Counted from the stretch's first letter, positions 1 to 9,057 are shown. The stretch is 64,000 nt of DNA from Porphyromonas sp. COT-290 OH3588 (GCF_000769075.1 NZ_JRFC01000014.1:596693-660692), one strand, 5' to 3'. Numbers and translations: made by a program. The notes: a model not told the origin generated them from the sequence alone.

Positions 1-1
1 G

Positions 2-265
2 AAATCATCTGCCTATAAGTTTGGAGATAGGACTGAGCGTGACGCCCAAACAGTGGTGCTAGAGCGTACGTTTAGCTACAACAATGGCACATGGGAACCA
101 AATGACGACGGGCCAGAGGCATATCGTAAAATCCAAACGTCACGCACGATTGGCGAACTCACTTTCGATCTAAGCCTCAACTTCGACTTCTACCTCGACT
201 CTCGCCTAATCCACTCTGCAGATACCCCCACAGCTCTAGGCGCAGATAACACCCCTCAAAGCTGA
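2..265 (+). CDS. C-terminal fragment of an unrecognised protein (5' end outside window)
   Basis: An open frame runs from the window edge to a TGA at 263-265, so this is the last 87 residues of a longer gene. A GTG at 53 could start a 70-residue protein, but the frame is open upstream of it, so a truncated larger gene is more likely. The fragment is polar, with alternating aromatic and charged residues (FDLSLNFDFYLDSRL) that suggest beta structure; I do not recognise a family. A short inverted repeat (254-262 with 276-284) overlaps the stop codon and may be a weak terminator. It lies about 110 bases upstream of the tetrapyrrole cluster on the same strand, but nothing links it functionally to that cluster. 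Confidence 0.5.
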   Translation, partial: KSSAYKFGDRTERDAQTVVLERTFSYNNGTWEPNDDGPEAYRKIQTSRTIGELTFDLSLNFDFYLDSRLIHSADTPTALGADNTPQS

Positions 266-377
266 GACACTAGAGGCTTTGAGGAGTACTGCGACACGGG
301 AAGGCAGGGGGATAGGTGCTAGAAATTGAGTAATTTTGGGGCATCATAGCCCAAAACGGATTCTAAAAATCAGCAAA

Positions 378-2438
378 ATGCCTCAAGCTATCCCTGCCAA
401 GACCGCCACGCTACTGCGCCCGAGCTTACTTGTCCCTTGTGGAGCTTTGGTATTCGCCCTCGTTGTGCCTTGGGTATGGCTCTTGCTCCCCGTGGCAATG
501 TCGCTCTATGGTATAGCTCTAGGCGTAGAGCCCTACTCCAAGAAACGTTTAGTCATACGGATAAGCATCGTTTGGCTATTCATCTTGTTGGGCACTATCC
601 CCCTACTGATCGAGCGTGCGAGTGCGGAATCGCTCTACACACTTTGGGGCTGGGGCATCAGCCGAGGGAGTATCGACCTATTTGCTCTAGTTAGCATTAG
701 GGCAATCACGGCCTTTGGGGCAATGACTCTACTCACACAGCTCAATCCGATCTATCAGCTCACATCGGATCTTAGGACAGCAGGAGTGCCAACTCTATTT
801 GTTGAGTTGCTGGAGCTCAGCTACCGGTATATATACGTATTAGAAGATACGGCGAAGCAAATTGCGTTGGCTCAAGTAAGCCGGCTCGGCTATCTCGGGG
901 GCTATCGTTCTCGGTTGGAACATCTATCCATACTCCTATCGCGGACTTTTGTCCTAGCACACAGCCAAGCCGAGCAGATCTATGACGGCTTACTCTCTCG
1001 TGGTTTTGACGATGAAGGAGCCTCAGAGCCTACCACCCCAGCGGACAGTTCTCCAGACATCAGGTTAACCCTTAGAGGGCTAAGCCACTGCTATCGCCCA
1101 GAGCACTATGCCCTCAGAGGAATTAGTTTAGAGATCAAGCATGGCGAGCGCATTGCCCTACTCGGAGCGAATGGTGCTGGCAAATCGACACTCATGCGCA
1201 TCGCTAGCGGACTGCTCAGATGCGAGGAGGGGCAGATTGAGCTATCAGGACAGGTCATAGAGGTCAATCATAGAGGGCTGAAGCAGCTTCGCCAAAGCGT
1301 TGCGCTGGTGCTACAGAATGCCAACCATCAGCTCTTTTGCCCGTCTGTACAAGACGAGATCGCTTTCGGGCTCAAAAACATCGGCTTGCAGGACGAGCAG
1401 CTCGCCACACAGGTTGAGAGCATCATCGACTGCTACAACCTGCACGAGCTTCGTCATCAGCCTCCGCACAAGCTCAGTGAGGGGCAAAAAAAATGGGTAA
1501 GTCTGGCAGCCGTACTGGCTACAGACCCCGACATTATACTCCTTGATGAGCCAACGGCCTCCCTAGACCGATATTATACGCATCGGGTTATGGAGCTCCT
1601 TGATCGGCTCAATCGCTCGGGCAAGACGATCTTGCTCTCCACTCACGATATGAATTTGGCATACCAATGGGCAAGCCGCATCCTCGTGATGAGCTCTGGA
1701 GAGCTTATTGCCGACGGCTCGGCAGACGAAGTTTTCGCTGACGATGCTCTACTCGCTCGTGCCAACCTTGATAGGCCTCTCTTGATGTATGACAAACTAG
1801 CTGGGCAGAGAAGGTCGGCTGGGGGATATACCGATGCCGACTATTCGCTTGCTCTCTTTCACCCTGCCAGAGGGAAACAGGTATTGGTAGTCGGTGGCGG
1901 TCGGGGAGCTAAGCGCAAAGTGCAGACCCTCCTAGCACATGGGGCACACTGTACGGTGCTCGCCCCAGAGCTAGATGCAGAGCTTGCGCAGCTACTACCC
2001 ACTCATGGCATCGAGTGGAGGCAGGGGCACTATAGCTCGCAGGTAGCACTCGAGCCCTACTGGCTCGTCATTGCTGCCACAGGGCAGGAGGCACTAGATA
2101 GAGAGATCGCCACACGAGCCGCTAGCATAGGGCTACTGACCAGCACACTGAGCGAGAGCACGGGCGGAAACATTCAGTTCGCCGCACAGCACTCGGGGCA
2201 GGGACTAGACCTTGCGATCCACACGCACTATCGTCTTCCCGAGGTAGCTCAGTGCATTCGTGACGAGATTAGCCAGAGCCTTAGGCTAGGCGAGGAGCAG
2301 CTTAGACGCCTCTCTGAGCTTAGGGCGAGCTACATCTCACAAACGGGGAAGGAGTCAGAGGCCTCAAGACAAGAATACGAACAGCTCAAAGCACAAATAA
2401 CAGCACAGATAAGATATGATTGGGTTAATCGGGATTAA
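378..2438 (+). CDS. Triple fusion: ECF transporter T protein (CbiQ) - ATPase (CbiO) - precorrin-2 dehydrogenase-like domain
   Basis: I chose the ATG at 378 (686 aa); the frame also allows a TTG at 336. Residues about 5-210 are hydrophobic with several membrane segments, like CbiQ, the transmembrane component of energy-coupling-factor cobalt transporters. Residues about 226-475 are a complete ABC ATPase: Walker A GANGAGKST (263-271), Q-loop, signature LSEGQ (366-370), Walker B ILLDEP (387-392) and switch His in STHD (421-424). Residues about 498-640 resemble the Met8/CysG N-terminal NAD domain of precorrin-2 dehydrogenase/sirohydrochlorin ferrochelatase, with GGGRGAKRK (506-514). The stretch that in CysG carries the catalytic Asp (N-V-V-D) reads TSTLSES here, so activity is uncertain. 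No CbiM/CbiN partner is visible. The gene overlaps hemA by 23 bases, which points to co-transcription with tetrapyrrole synthesis. Confidence 0.85.
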   Translation: MPQAIPAKTATLLRPSLLVPCGALVFALVVPWVWLLLPVAMSLYGIALGVEPYSKKRLVIRISIVWLFILLGTIPLLIERASAESLYTLWGWGISRGSIDLFALVSIRAITAFGAMTLLTQLNPIYQLTSDLRTAGVPTLFVELLELSYRYIYVLEDTAKQIALAQVSRLGYLGGYRSRLEHLSILLSRTFVLAHSQAEQIYDGLLSRGFDDEGASEPTTPADSSPDIRLTLRGLSHCYRPEHYALRGISLEIKHGERIALLGANGAGKSTLMRIASGLLRCEEGQIELSGQVIEVNHRGLKQLRQSVALVLQNANHQLFCPSVQDEIAFGLKNIGLQDEQLATQVESIIDCYNLHELRHQPPHKLSEGQKKWVSLAAVLATDPDIILLDEPTASLDRYYTHRVMELLDRLNRSGKTILLSTHDMNLAYQWASRILVMSSGELIADGSADEVFADDALLARANLDRPLLMYDKLAGQRRSAGGYTDADYSLALFHPARGKQVLVVGGGRGAKRKVQTLLAHGAHCTVLAPELDAELAQLLPTHGIEWRQGHYSSQVALEPYWLVIAATGQEALDREIATRAASIGLLTSTLSESTGGNIQFAAQHSGQGLDLAIHTHYRLPEVAQCIRDEISQSLRLGEEQLRRLSELRASYISQTGKESEASRQEYEQLKAQITAQIRYDWVNRD

Positions 2439-3666
2439 CCACAAAACAGCGTCAATAGATGAACGGGCGGCTTTTGCCCTTAGTTCTAGCGAAGCAGTTA
2501 TGCTCATAGAGGACTGGAAAGCCGCAGGATATGTTGAGGGAGCAATCGTGCTCTCGACCTGCAATAGAGTAGAGATTTACTACGAGAGCCAGAGCAACTG
2601 CCCAGCTTCGGCCGATCGTCTAATAGAGTCTTTGCTTGACAACTTGGAGGTTAGCCCACGCTTGCACAGCAAGATGTTTAGCCTCAGGGGCGAGGCCATG
2701 GCACGACACCTCTTTCGCCTCGCTTCGGGGCTCGAGTCTATGGTCATCGGCGAAACGCAAATCCTAGGACAAGTCAAAGATGCCTTCCGTCTAGCGACCT
2801 CCGAGAACCAAAGTACGCCTCTGCTCTCTCGGCTCTTTCACCGAGCTTTCGAGGCAGCTAAGCGCATTCGCTCGCAGTATCTTATTTCGGCTACACCTCT
2901 CTCTGCCGGATCTGCTGCAGTAGACTTCGTCCTCTCACAAGCCAAACATATCCTTGATGCCCCTATACTCATCGTAGGTGCGGGGCAGATGGCCGAAACG
3001 ATCGTAGCCCATCTCCTGCATCTTGGGGCTCGTCAAGTCGGCATCTACAACCGCACAAGGGATAGGGCCGAGAGGTTCCTTGAGCGTCACCCCGAGCTAC
3101 GTATCCACTGCGAGGGAGATCTAGGCACTGCACTACTAGAGGCAGAGGCAATCTTCGTAGCCACCTCAGCCTCCAACCCGATTATCCTCCCCGAGCATCT
3201 CCATGGACGTAAAGCAGCGCAGTGGTTATTTGACCTAGCCGTACCACGCAATATCTCCGAGCAGGTCGGCACATTGCCTCTGACTCATCTATACACCATA
3301 GACGACCTACGCACAGAAGAAATGCAAGAGCATACTGCAAAGCTCATCAGTGAGGCTGAGGTTATTTTGGAGGAAGTCCTAGCCGACTTCGTTCAGTGGA
3401 CACAGGGATCTAAGCTACGTGAAGTGATTGCCCTAATTCAGCAGAGCTCCGATGCTATCCTCGAGCGTGAGTTGGCTAATCTACCCAACACACTGACCGA
3501 GAGCGAACGTACGCTCATCAGCCAATATGACCAACATCTGCGTACGACCTACGCAACCTCGATCATAGCCGCACTAAGAGAGATCGCAGAACCAACTGGG
3601 CAGACGAAGCATCTGGAGGCGATGAGGGCAGTATTCCAACACATATTAAACAAGGAAACAAGATGA
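2416..3666 (+). CDS. hemA: Glutamyl-tRNA reductase
   Basis: Reduces glutamyl-tRNA(Glu) to glutamate-1-semialdehyde with NADPH, the first committed step of C5-pathway tetrapyrrole synthesis. The 416-residue length is normal for the family. The N-terminus GINHKTA and the STCNR motif with the catalytic Cys at residue 49 are present, followed by GLESMVIGETQILGQ and a Rossmann motif GAGQMAETI around residue 190. The C-terminal helical dimerisation region is intact. The start overlaps the end of the upstream fusion gene, and the stop overlaps the hemC start by four bases (ATGA), so translation is probably coupled. The next enzymes of the pathway, HemL and HemB, are not in the window and must be elsewhere if the pathway is complete. 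Confidence 0.96.
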   Translation: MIGLIGINHKTASIDERAAFALSSSEAVMLIEDWKAAGYVEGAIVLSTCNRVEIYYESQSNCPASADRLIESLLDNLEVSPRLHSKMFSLRGEAMARHLFRLASGLESMVIGETQILGQVKDAFRLATSENQSTPLLSRLFHRAFEAAKRIRSQYLISATPLSAGSAAVDFVLSQAKHILDAPILIVGAGQMAETIVAHLLHLGARQVGIYNRTRDRAERFLERHPELRIHCEGDLGTALLEAEAIFVATSASNPIILPEHLHGRKAAQWLFDLAVPRNISEQVGTLPLTHLYTIDDLRTEEMQEHTAKLISEAEVILEEVLADFVQWTQGSKLREVIALIQQSSDAILERELANLPNTLTESERTLISQYDQHLRTTYATSIIAALREIAEPTGQTKHLEAMRAVFQHILNKETR

Positions 3667-4562
3667 AGAAAATAGTCATCGGGACACGTGGTAGCCGTCT
3701 GGCTCTGTATCAGACAGAGCTAGTGCGTTCGTCAATCAATGCGGTGGCTCCAGAACTGGAGGTTGAGGTACGCATCATCAAGACCAAGGGGGATAAATTC
3801 CTACAACTAGCCTTAGACGCCTCGGGGGATAAGGGGCTATTCACCCGAGAACTGGAGCAAGAGCTCCTCTCTGGTGGGATAGATTTGGCTGTGCATAGCC
3901 TCAAGGATCTCCCCGTGGAGCTAGTCGCAGGCACGTGCCTCGGAGCAATCCTGCCTCGAGAGATCACAGCAGACGCCCTGCTCGGTGCATACACCCTAAC
4001 TACTCTCCCCGAGGGAGCAATCGTCGGCACCTCGAGCCGCCGCCGAGTAGAGCAGCTACGGCTTCATCGCCCTGATCTACAGTTTCGCCCGATTAGAGGG
4101 AATGTCGAAACACGTATCGCTAAGATGAAATCTGGCGAATATGATGCGATCGTCATGGCAGTGGCTGGTCTACGGCGCTTGGCTCTAGAGGGCGAGATCA
4201 GTCAGGTCATTGACGAGGAGATCATCGTACCAGCCCCCGGGCAGGCTGCGATCGCAGTACATCAGCGTGCCGATAGAGCCGATCTGTCAGAGCTACTACA
4301 TAAGATTCACTGTCCTCGTACCGCACGGGAGGTTACACTGGAGAGGAATATCCTATCGAGACTAGGAGGCGGATGTGCCCTACCCCTCGGTGCTGTGTGC
4401 CACATCGACGGGGCAAAGTATCACTTGCGCACCTTCTATGCCTCGTCAGACAATAGCCAATATCTAAGGCAAGCCCTTAGCTTCGATGAAAGCGAAGCTG
4501 AGCAACAGCTGGTACAAATCATCGAAGAACTGAAGCAACTTAATACGCCATGCCATGGGTAA
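3663..4562 (+). CDS. hemC: Hydroxymethylbilane synthase (porphobilinogen deaminase)
   Basis: Joins four porphobilinogen molecules into hydroxymethylbilane. The protein has 299 residues, the usual size. It begins with IGTRGSRLAL, contains HSLKDLP with the catalytic Asp at residue 82, the GTSSRRR substrate-binding arginines (123-129) and RGNVETRI. The Cys that carries the dipyrromethane cofactor is in GGGC at residue 238. It overlaps hemA by four bases and the downstream cobA-hemD by eight, so the four genes form one tightly coupled transcription unit. Confidence 0.97.
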   Translation: MKKIVIGTRGSRLALYQTELVRSSINAVAPELEVEVRIIKTKGDKFLQLALDASGDKGLFTRELEQELLSGGIDLAVHSLKDLPVELVAGTCLGAILPREITADALLGAYTLTTLPEGAIVGTSSRRRVEQLRLHRPDLQFRPIRGNVETRIAKMKSGEYDAIVMAVAGLRRLALEGEISQVIDEEIIVPAPGQAAIAVHQRADRADLSELLHKIHCPRTAREVTLERNILSRLGGGCALPLGAVCHIDGAKYHLRTFYASSDNSQYLRQALSFDESEAEQQLVQIIEELKQLNTPCHG

Positions 4563-6075
4563 AGTCTATTTAGTGGGTGCGGGACCGGGAGATGCCGAGC
4601 TACTGACCCTCAAGGCTAGCAGATTGCTTGCCCAAGCCGAGGCCGTCGTCTACGATGCGCTCGTTGGCCCAGCCATTCTCTCTCATCTACCTAGCCATAC
4701 GGAGCGCATCTATGTAGGCAAACGAGCGGGGCGGCATGCCATGACGCAGGAGGAAATCAACCAGACACTTGTAGAGGTCGCCCAGCGATGCAAGGGAATC
4801 GTCGTACGGCTCAAGGGGGGCGATCCTTTTGTTTTCGGACGAGGGGGCGAGGAGATGCAAGCCCTTAGAGAGGCTGGCCTAAGGTACGAAATAGTACCCG
4901 GGGTAACCGCAGGCGTAGCAGCCCCTGCCTACTGTGGCATTCCCGTGACGCATCGGGGCGTGAGCCGATCGGTGTCACTCATTACAGCCTTCAGCAAAGA
5001 GGGCGGTGTGCCCGAGCTAGATTGGGAAGCCCTAGTACGCCTTGACGGCACTTTGGTTTTCTATATGAGTATGCGTGTCGTGCCTATCATTGCCGAGCGT
5101 CTAATAGCAAGCGGTCTAAGGGCAACCACAGAGGCTGCCATCATCAGCCGTGGCACTCTGCCCACCGAGCAGCTACACACCGCCCCGATCTCGAGCTTTG
5201 TGCAGGGGTATCTGGACTACGAGCACTACACCCCCGGGGTATTCGTCGTGGGCGACGTCGTCACTTTTGCCCAAGACTACGCTTGGCGCTCGAGTTATCC
5301 GCTGGCAGGCCAGCGCATACTCGTTACCCGTAGCCAAGCACAAGCCTCTCGTCTAGTGGAGATCTTGCAGGAGCGAGGAGCCGACACCACGCTCCTGCCC
5401 ACGATAGAGATTACCCCGAGCCACGGCTGGCTCAGCCCTGAGGCTCTTCGCAAACCAAACTCCAATACTTGCATCTTCTTCACCTCGACCAATGGCGTAC
5501 GCTACTACATCGAGGGATTGCAGGCTCGCGGACAAGACATTCGCTTCTTTGGCGACTGCACAATCGCTGCCGTAGGCCCAGCCACAGCCAAAGAGCTTGC
5601 TCGCTATGGCCTACAAGCCGATCTGATGCCTAGTTCCGACTACAGTGCCAGAGGGCTTGTAGAGGCGTGGAAGGACAGTCCTATGAGGCAGCAGATGACA
5701 CACACCATCTTGCCCACATCACCCTTGGCCTCGGGAGAGCTAAGGGAAGAGCTAGCAAGCCTAGGCCTACAAGTGAGCGAATACCACGTCTATGACAACC
5801 GCCCGATACCCTACACGAAAGACGAACTTCGGGAGTTGCTTGATGAAGGGTTGGATTGGATTACTTTCTGCTCCTCATCGGCCGTGCACAACTTCATGGC
5901 TCTGCTCAACCTACACGGCTTGCAGGGCTATGCGACTAGAGTGCCTCTAGCAGCTATCGGTGAGGTGACCGCCCAGACAATACAGGCGTATGGATTGTGT
6001 GTAAGTGCCATGCCAACCGAAGCGACCCTCACCGCTCTAGCAGATGCCCTAGAGGGCAAGGCAAGTAGACTATAG
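4555..6075 (+). CDS. cobA-hemD: Fusion of uroporphyrinogen-III C-methyltransferase and uroporphyrinogen-III synthase
   Basis: A 506-residue two-domain enzyme. Residues 1-240 are SAM-dependent uroporphyrinogen-III methyltransferase (SUMT), with VGAGPGDAELLT at the N-terminus, VRLKGGDPFVFGRG and PGVTAG, all family hallmarks. Residues about 248-500 are HemD (GQRILVTRSQAQA start; ITFCSSSAV near the end). Together they cyclise hydroxymethylbilane to uroporphyrinogen III and methylate it at C2 and C7 to precorrin-2, the branch point for siroheme and cobalamin. This order of domains is known in other bacteria. With the dehydrogenase-like domain in the first gene, the operon could in principle reach sirohydrochlorin. 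It ends only seven bases from the convergent ATP-grasp gene. Confidence 0.95.
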   Translation: MGKVYLVGAGPGDAELLTLKASRLLAQAEAVVYDALVGPAILSHLPSHTERIYVGKRAGRHAMTQEEINQTLVEVAQRCKGIVVRLKGGDPFVFGRGGEEMQALREAGLRYEIVPGVTAGVAAPAYCGIPVTHRGVSRSVSLITAFSKEGGVPELDWEALVRLDGTLVFYMSMRVVPIIAERLIASGLRATTEAAIISRGTLPTEQLHTAPISSFVQGYLDYEHYTPGVFVVGDVVTFAQDYAWRSSYPLAGQRILVTRSQAQASRLVEILQERGADTTLLPTIEITPSHGWLSPEALRKPNSNTCIFFTSTNGVRYYIEGLQARGQDIRFFGDCTIAAVGPATAKELARYGLQADLMPSSDYSARGLVEAWKDSPMRQQMTHTILPTSPLASGELREELASLGLQVSEYHVYDNRPIPYTKDELRELLDEGLDWITFCSSSAVHNFMALLNLHGLQGYATRVPLAAIGEVTAQTIQAYGLCVSAMPTEATLTALADALEGKASRL

Positions 6076-6092
6076 GACTTGTCTACCTTGTA
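6058..6092. terminator. Possible hairpin shared by convergent gene ends
   Basis: The sequence CAAGTAGAC (6060-6068) and its near-complement GTCTACCTTG (6080-6089) could pair with one bulged base. The hairpin overlaps the last codons of cobA-hemD and of the facing ATP-grasp gene, which are separated by only seven bases. There is no clear T-tract, so a terminator role is inferred from position only. Confidence 0.3.
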
Positions 6093-7255
6093 TTAGATCT
6101 AGTAATATAGGCATAGAATGCGGACTGCTCGCTTGGGAAAGTGAGCGGGACGAACACATCTCTCTGAGCCAAATGCTCCTGATAGAGCTGACGCATCGTA
6201 GGCGGTTTGCCGTAGATGAGCTGATACGTACCACTACCATTCGGAGCGAGATGATGCTCATAAGCCATGAGTGCAAGCACACCCATCGTGCAGCGCACAT
6301 TGATCTCGACTGCGGGGTGGAGCTTTTGTCTACCTGCATCGTCGAGATAGACGAACATATCAATCCCGATATATCCCTCGTAGCCTCTTCCTAGTCTTAC
6401 TATGAGAAAGTCCTGATGCGCATGCACCAGAGCTTCGAGCTCCGCCTCGCCCACAATGGCCGACAGCTCCGCCCAAAGCGCTTGCTCGGATTGTAGCTCA
6501 TTGCCCGTATAGGCGCCTGTAGTGGCCGTCGTCGCAAATTTGGATAGCCCAATATAGCGCGCCTCGCCCTCGGTGTAGTAGTACTCCGCCGCCCAGTCCT
6601 GCACAAGACGTAGGCGAGGCTCTACGCTTAGCCCTCCAGCCCGGGCACAAGCGGCCACTAGGCTTGATATTTTCTCATCAGACAGAGGTAAATCATATGC
6701 CATCACACCACGCCCAGAGGAGGTATAGGGACGTTTGACAATGACCTCCCTAAGACCTTGACGCAACCTAAAACCCTCCAATAATTCTCGCAACGCTCTC
6801 TCTGTTTCGCCCGTAGGCATGATCCATCGTGGCGCCAGCTCCTCAACTCGAGCCCAGTGCTTATCGAGGTACTCAAGTAAATCGGTGGCTGAGCGCCTAT
6901 GCGACAGAGTGAGATACGCCGAGCTAACCTCTGGAGTAATCAGCCTAATGCCTAGTGATGTGGCCTGTCGTCTGACCTGCTCAATGAACCGAGGTTCTAG
7001 TGCCCAAGGGGTCAGCAGTAGCGGAGGGAGGGCTGATAGATCCTCTAACAATACGCCCTCGTGTGTGGCTATCTGGGCAGAGCCATCGGCACTAGGGAGC
7101 CATATATAATCGTCCGTAGAGGCTAATAGCCGCATTAGAGGAGAGAGGTCGAGCATCATACGCCGAACTTCTTTGGGCGGTGTATAGCTCTGCCCTTGAG
7201 GAAGACGAAGTGCTTCCTCGTGCCCGGGGTCAAAAACGAATAGGCGCCCTGACAT
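6083..7255 (-). CDS. ATP-grasp-like protein of unknown substrate
   Basis: A 390-residue soluble protein without signal peptide. The pattern VKRPYTSSGRGV (173-184) resembles the ATP-binding lysine and glycine-rich loop of ATP-grasp ligases, and VEINVR (316-321) matches the metal-binding E-x-N-x-R pattern near the end of that fold. I therefore place it among Bacteroidota ATP-grasp proteins that are usually annotated as hypothetical; the substrate cannot be told. It is preceded directly by the RNase HI gene: the start codon at 7255 touches that gene's stop, so the two are probably co-transcribed. The N-terminal 110 residues contain no motif I recognise. Confidence 0.7.
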   Translation of the reverse strand: MSGRLFVFDPGHEEALRLPQGQSYTPPKEVRRMMLDLSPLMRLLASTDDYIWLPSADGSAQIATHEGVLLEDLSALPPLLLTPWALEPRFIEQVRRQATSLGIRLITPEVSSAYLTLSHRRSATDLLEYLDKHWARVEELAPRWIMPTGETERALRELLEGFRLRQGLREVIVKRPYTSSGRGVMAYDLPLSDEKISSLVAACARAGGLSVEPRLRLVQDWAAEYYYTEGEARYIGLSKFATTATTGAYTGNELQSEQALWAELSAIVGEAELEALVHAHQDFLIVRLGRGYEGYIGIDMFVYLDDAGRQKLHPAVEINVRCTMGVLALMAYEHHLAPNGSGTYQLIYGKPPTMRQLYQEHLAQRDVFVPLTFPSEQSAFYAYITRSNTR

Positions 7256-7878
7256 TACTTACGGCCAAAATCGGCTGGGATCTCCCCCCAGCGACTAGTA
7301 TCCCACTTGAGGATCTGTGTCTGATAGGTATTCTCCTTGAGCCACTGCTCGGCACGTGCCACTACCCCAAGGAGATGCTCGGTTTGGGCATCTCGTGGCA
7401 GTAGGGTCTTGCAGCGCTTGTTGCGTACCCAAGCAATAGCCGTAACGCTGTCGGAGTAGATCGGCATCGAGAGGTTATGCTTCTTGAGTAGAGCGAGGGC
7501 ATGGACGATAGCCAGAAACTCGCCGATATTATTCGTTCCCTTGGGGAAAGGGCCTACATGAAAGATTTCCCGACGCTCATCGACCAGCACACCTCTGTAC
7601 TCGAGTACCCCGGGGTTACCCGAGCAAGCTGCATCTACCGCCAGAGCTCGGAATGAGGGAGGCGCACTGCTCAGCGCATCGGCCTCACGCAGATAGTTGT
7701 GTCGCACATAGCTCTCGGCACCCTCCTCGTAGGCACGCATCGCTTCGCTCCGAGAGCCGAAACCCTTGTAGCGAGCTCCGGCATAGCCTGAGGTCTGCAC
7801 CTTGCACTCCTCCCAAGTGTCATAGATGCCCGGCTCGTGTCCTTGCCAGACGACGTACCATTTAGACTTCTTAGCCAT
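7255..7878 (-). CDS. rnhA: Ribonuclease HI with viroplasmin-type N-terminal domain
   Basis: Cleaves the RNA strand of RNA-DNA hybrids. Residues 5-50 (KWYVVWQGHEPGIYDTW) are the small viroplasmin-like hybrid-binding domain found in eukaryotic RNase H1 and in a subset of bacteria. Residues about 76-207 are the catalytic RNase H fold with acidic residues D82, E120, D143 and D203 in the expected order. The length, 207 aa, fits this two-domain form. It sits between a metallophosphoesterase gene, five bases upstream, and the ATP-grasp gene, which begins at its stop codon, so the three form a likely operon. Confidence 0.93.
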   Translation of the reverse strand: MAKKSKWYVVWQGHEPGIYDTWEECKVQTSGYAGARYKGFGSRSEAMRAYEEGAESYVRHNYLREADALSSAPPSFRALAVDAACSGNPGVLEYRGVLVDERREIFHVGPFPKGTNNIGEFLAIVHALALLKKHNLSMPIYSDSVTAIAWVRNKRCKTLLPRDAQTEHLLGVVARAEQWLKENTYQTQILKWDTSRWGEIPADFGRK

Positions 7879-7883
7879 AGGCT

Positions 7884-9017
7884 CTACCAGTATAAGTCAT
7901 AGATCACCAACTCACTGCGTGTGCCGATGCGGTAGGGGGCGCCTGCTGCACCGATACCACTCGTCACGCAAACCTCGGTCTGCCCGATGCGTTCTGTCCC
8001 CGAGACAATCCCATATTTGAGCCAAATCAAGAGAGGCATCGGCCAGAGCTGTCCGCCATGGGTATGACCATAGAGCGCTAGATCAATGCTCTCACCTTTG
8101 AGGCTATCTAGCTCCTCGGGGGTATGCTCTAGGAGTATCGTAGGGCGGCTCGTATCGAGCCCTCGGGTAAGCTGCTCGAGCATCGCACGAGAGCGGTTTA
8201 CATAGTCGTCACGGCCAATGAGGTTGATGAGTCCACCCGCAGGCTGAGCTACAGAGTCTACGAGCAGCGTCCCACCAACCTGCTCCACCCAGCGCATATT
8301 GGCGAGCGTGTCTACCCGATACTCATGGTTGCCGAGCACGTAGTAGACCCCATGCGGAGCTTGGTTGAGCCGACGCATCGCCTGCATCACCCGCTCGGTG
8401 TAGGCATACTTATGGTCGTGGTCGATGTAGTCGCCTCCGATGAGCACTAGGTCTGGCTTCTCGGCTAGGGTACGATCGACAGCCTGCTCGACATAACCCG
8501 GAGTAATCCCCTCACCGATATGTAGATCCGTCAGCAGAGCCAAGCGTAGGCGATGCTCTGCGGGAATGCTAGGGTTAGCCAGTCGGTCGATCACTAAGCG
8601 GTGGTATCTGGTGGCTGGGTCTGCCACATTGAGATAGCCCGAGTACATCGTACCCAAGAAGATCACACCAGAGAGCAGCCAAACCAAGCGCTCCGCCCAA
8701 AGCTTGATCCTAGAGCCTAGTCGAGCATACCAGCCTAGGTAGCGCTCGTCTAGTAGCCTTAGCCCATTGATCAACAAGGCGAAAACAGAAGCATAGCCAA
8801 GCGAGAAAAAAATGAAGAGACCCATGCTCATGTAGAAGCTCATGAGCGAATGCTCTATATAGCGATGAATGAGCACGCCCAGTAGAGCCAATAGAAACTC
8901 CACGAGCAGGGTCATTCTAAGACGTCTGTACCAAGTATGGCTGAGCGCCTTGCGGCCACGCCACAGCAAATAGGGATATAGGACAAGGCGATAGATGATC
9001 GAATATATATACACCAT
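7884..9017 (-). CDS. Membrane-anchored metallophosphoesterase
   Basis: A 377-residue calcineurin-like phosphoesterase. The first 150 residues contain about four hydrophobic segments, so it is membrane-anchored. The catalytic domain shows LLTDLHIG, GGDYIDHD, LGNHEY and the GHTHGGQ signature in order, the full set of metal ligands. Related YkuE/YpbG-type proteins hydrolyse lipid-linked or nucleotide phosphates; the substrate here cannot be assigned. A -7-like box TATCTTTG lies at 9057-9050 on the same strand, about 33 bases before the start. Confidence 0.9.
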   Translation of the reverse strand: MVYIYSIIYRLVLYPYLLWRGRKALSHTWYRRLRMTLLVEFLLALLGVLIHRYIEHSLMSFYMSMGLFIFFSLGYASVFALLINGLRLLDERYLGWYARLGSRIKLWAERLVWLLSGVIFLGTMYSGYLNVADPATRYHRLVIDRLANPSIPAEHRLRLALLTDLHIGEGITPGYVEQAVDRTLAEKPDLVLIGGDYIDHDHKYAYTERVMQAMRRLNQAPHGVYYVLGNHEYRVDTLANMRWVEQVGGTLLVDSVAQPAGGLINLIGRDDYVNRSRAMLEQLTRGLDTSRPTILLEHTPEELDSLKGESIDLALYGHTHGGQLWPMPLLIWLKYGIVSGTERIGQTEVCVTSGIGAAGAPYRIGTRSELVIYDLYW

Positions 9018-9049
9018 AGAACAAAGTTTTGTTACTCAGACATTATGGA

Positions 9050-9057
9050 CAAAGATA
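9050..9057 (-). promoter_or_regulatory. Candidate -7 box of the metallophosphoesterase operon
   Basis: TATCTTTG on the minus strand matches the Bacteroidota -7 consensus TAnnTTTG. No TTG is found at the expected -33 distance, so support is partial. Confidence 0.4.

Noticed and set aside
378-2438. Sequencing error joining separate cbiQ, cbiO and dehydrogenase genes
   Set aside because: The frame is continuous over 686 codons with linkers between domains and no stops or shifts, so a real fusion is more likely.
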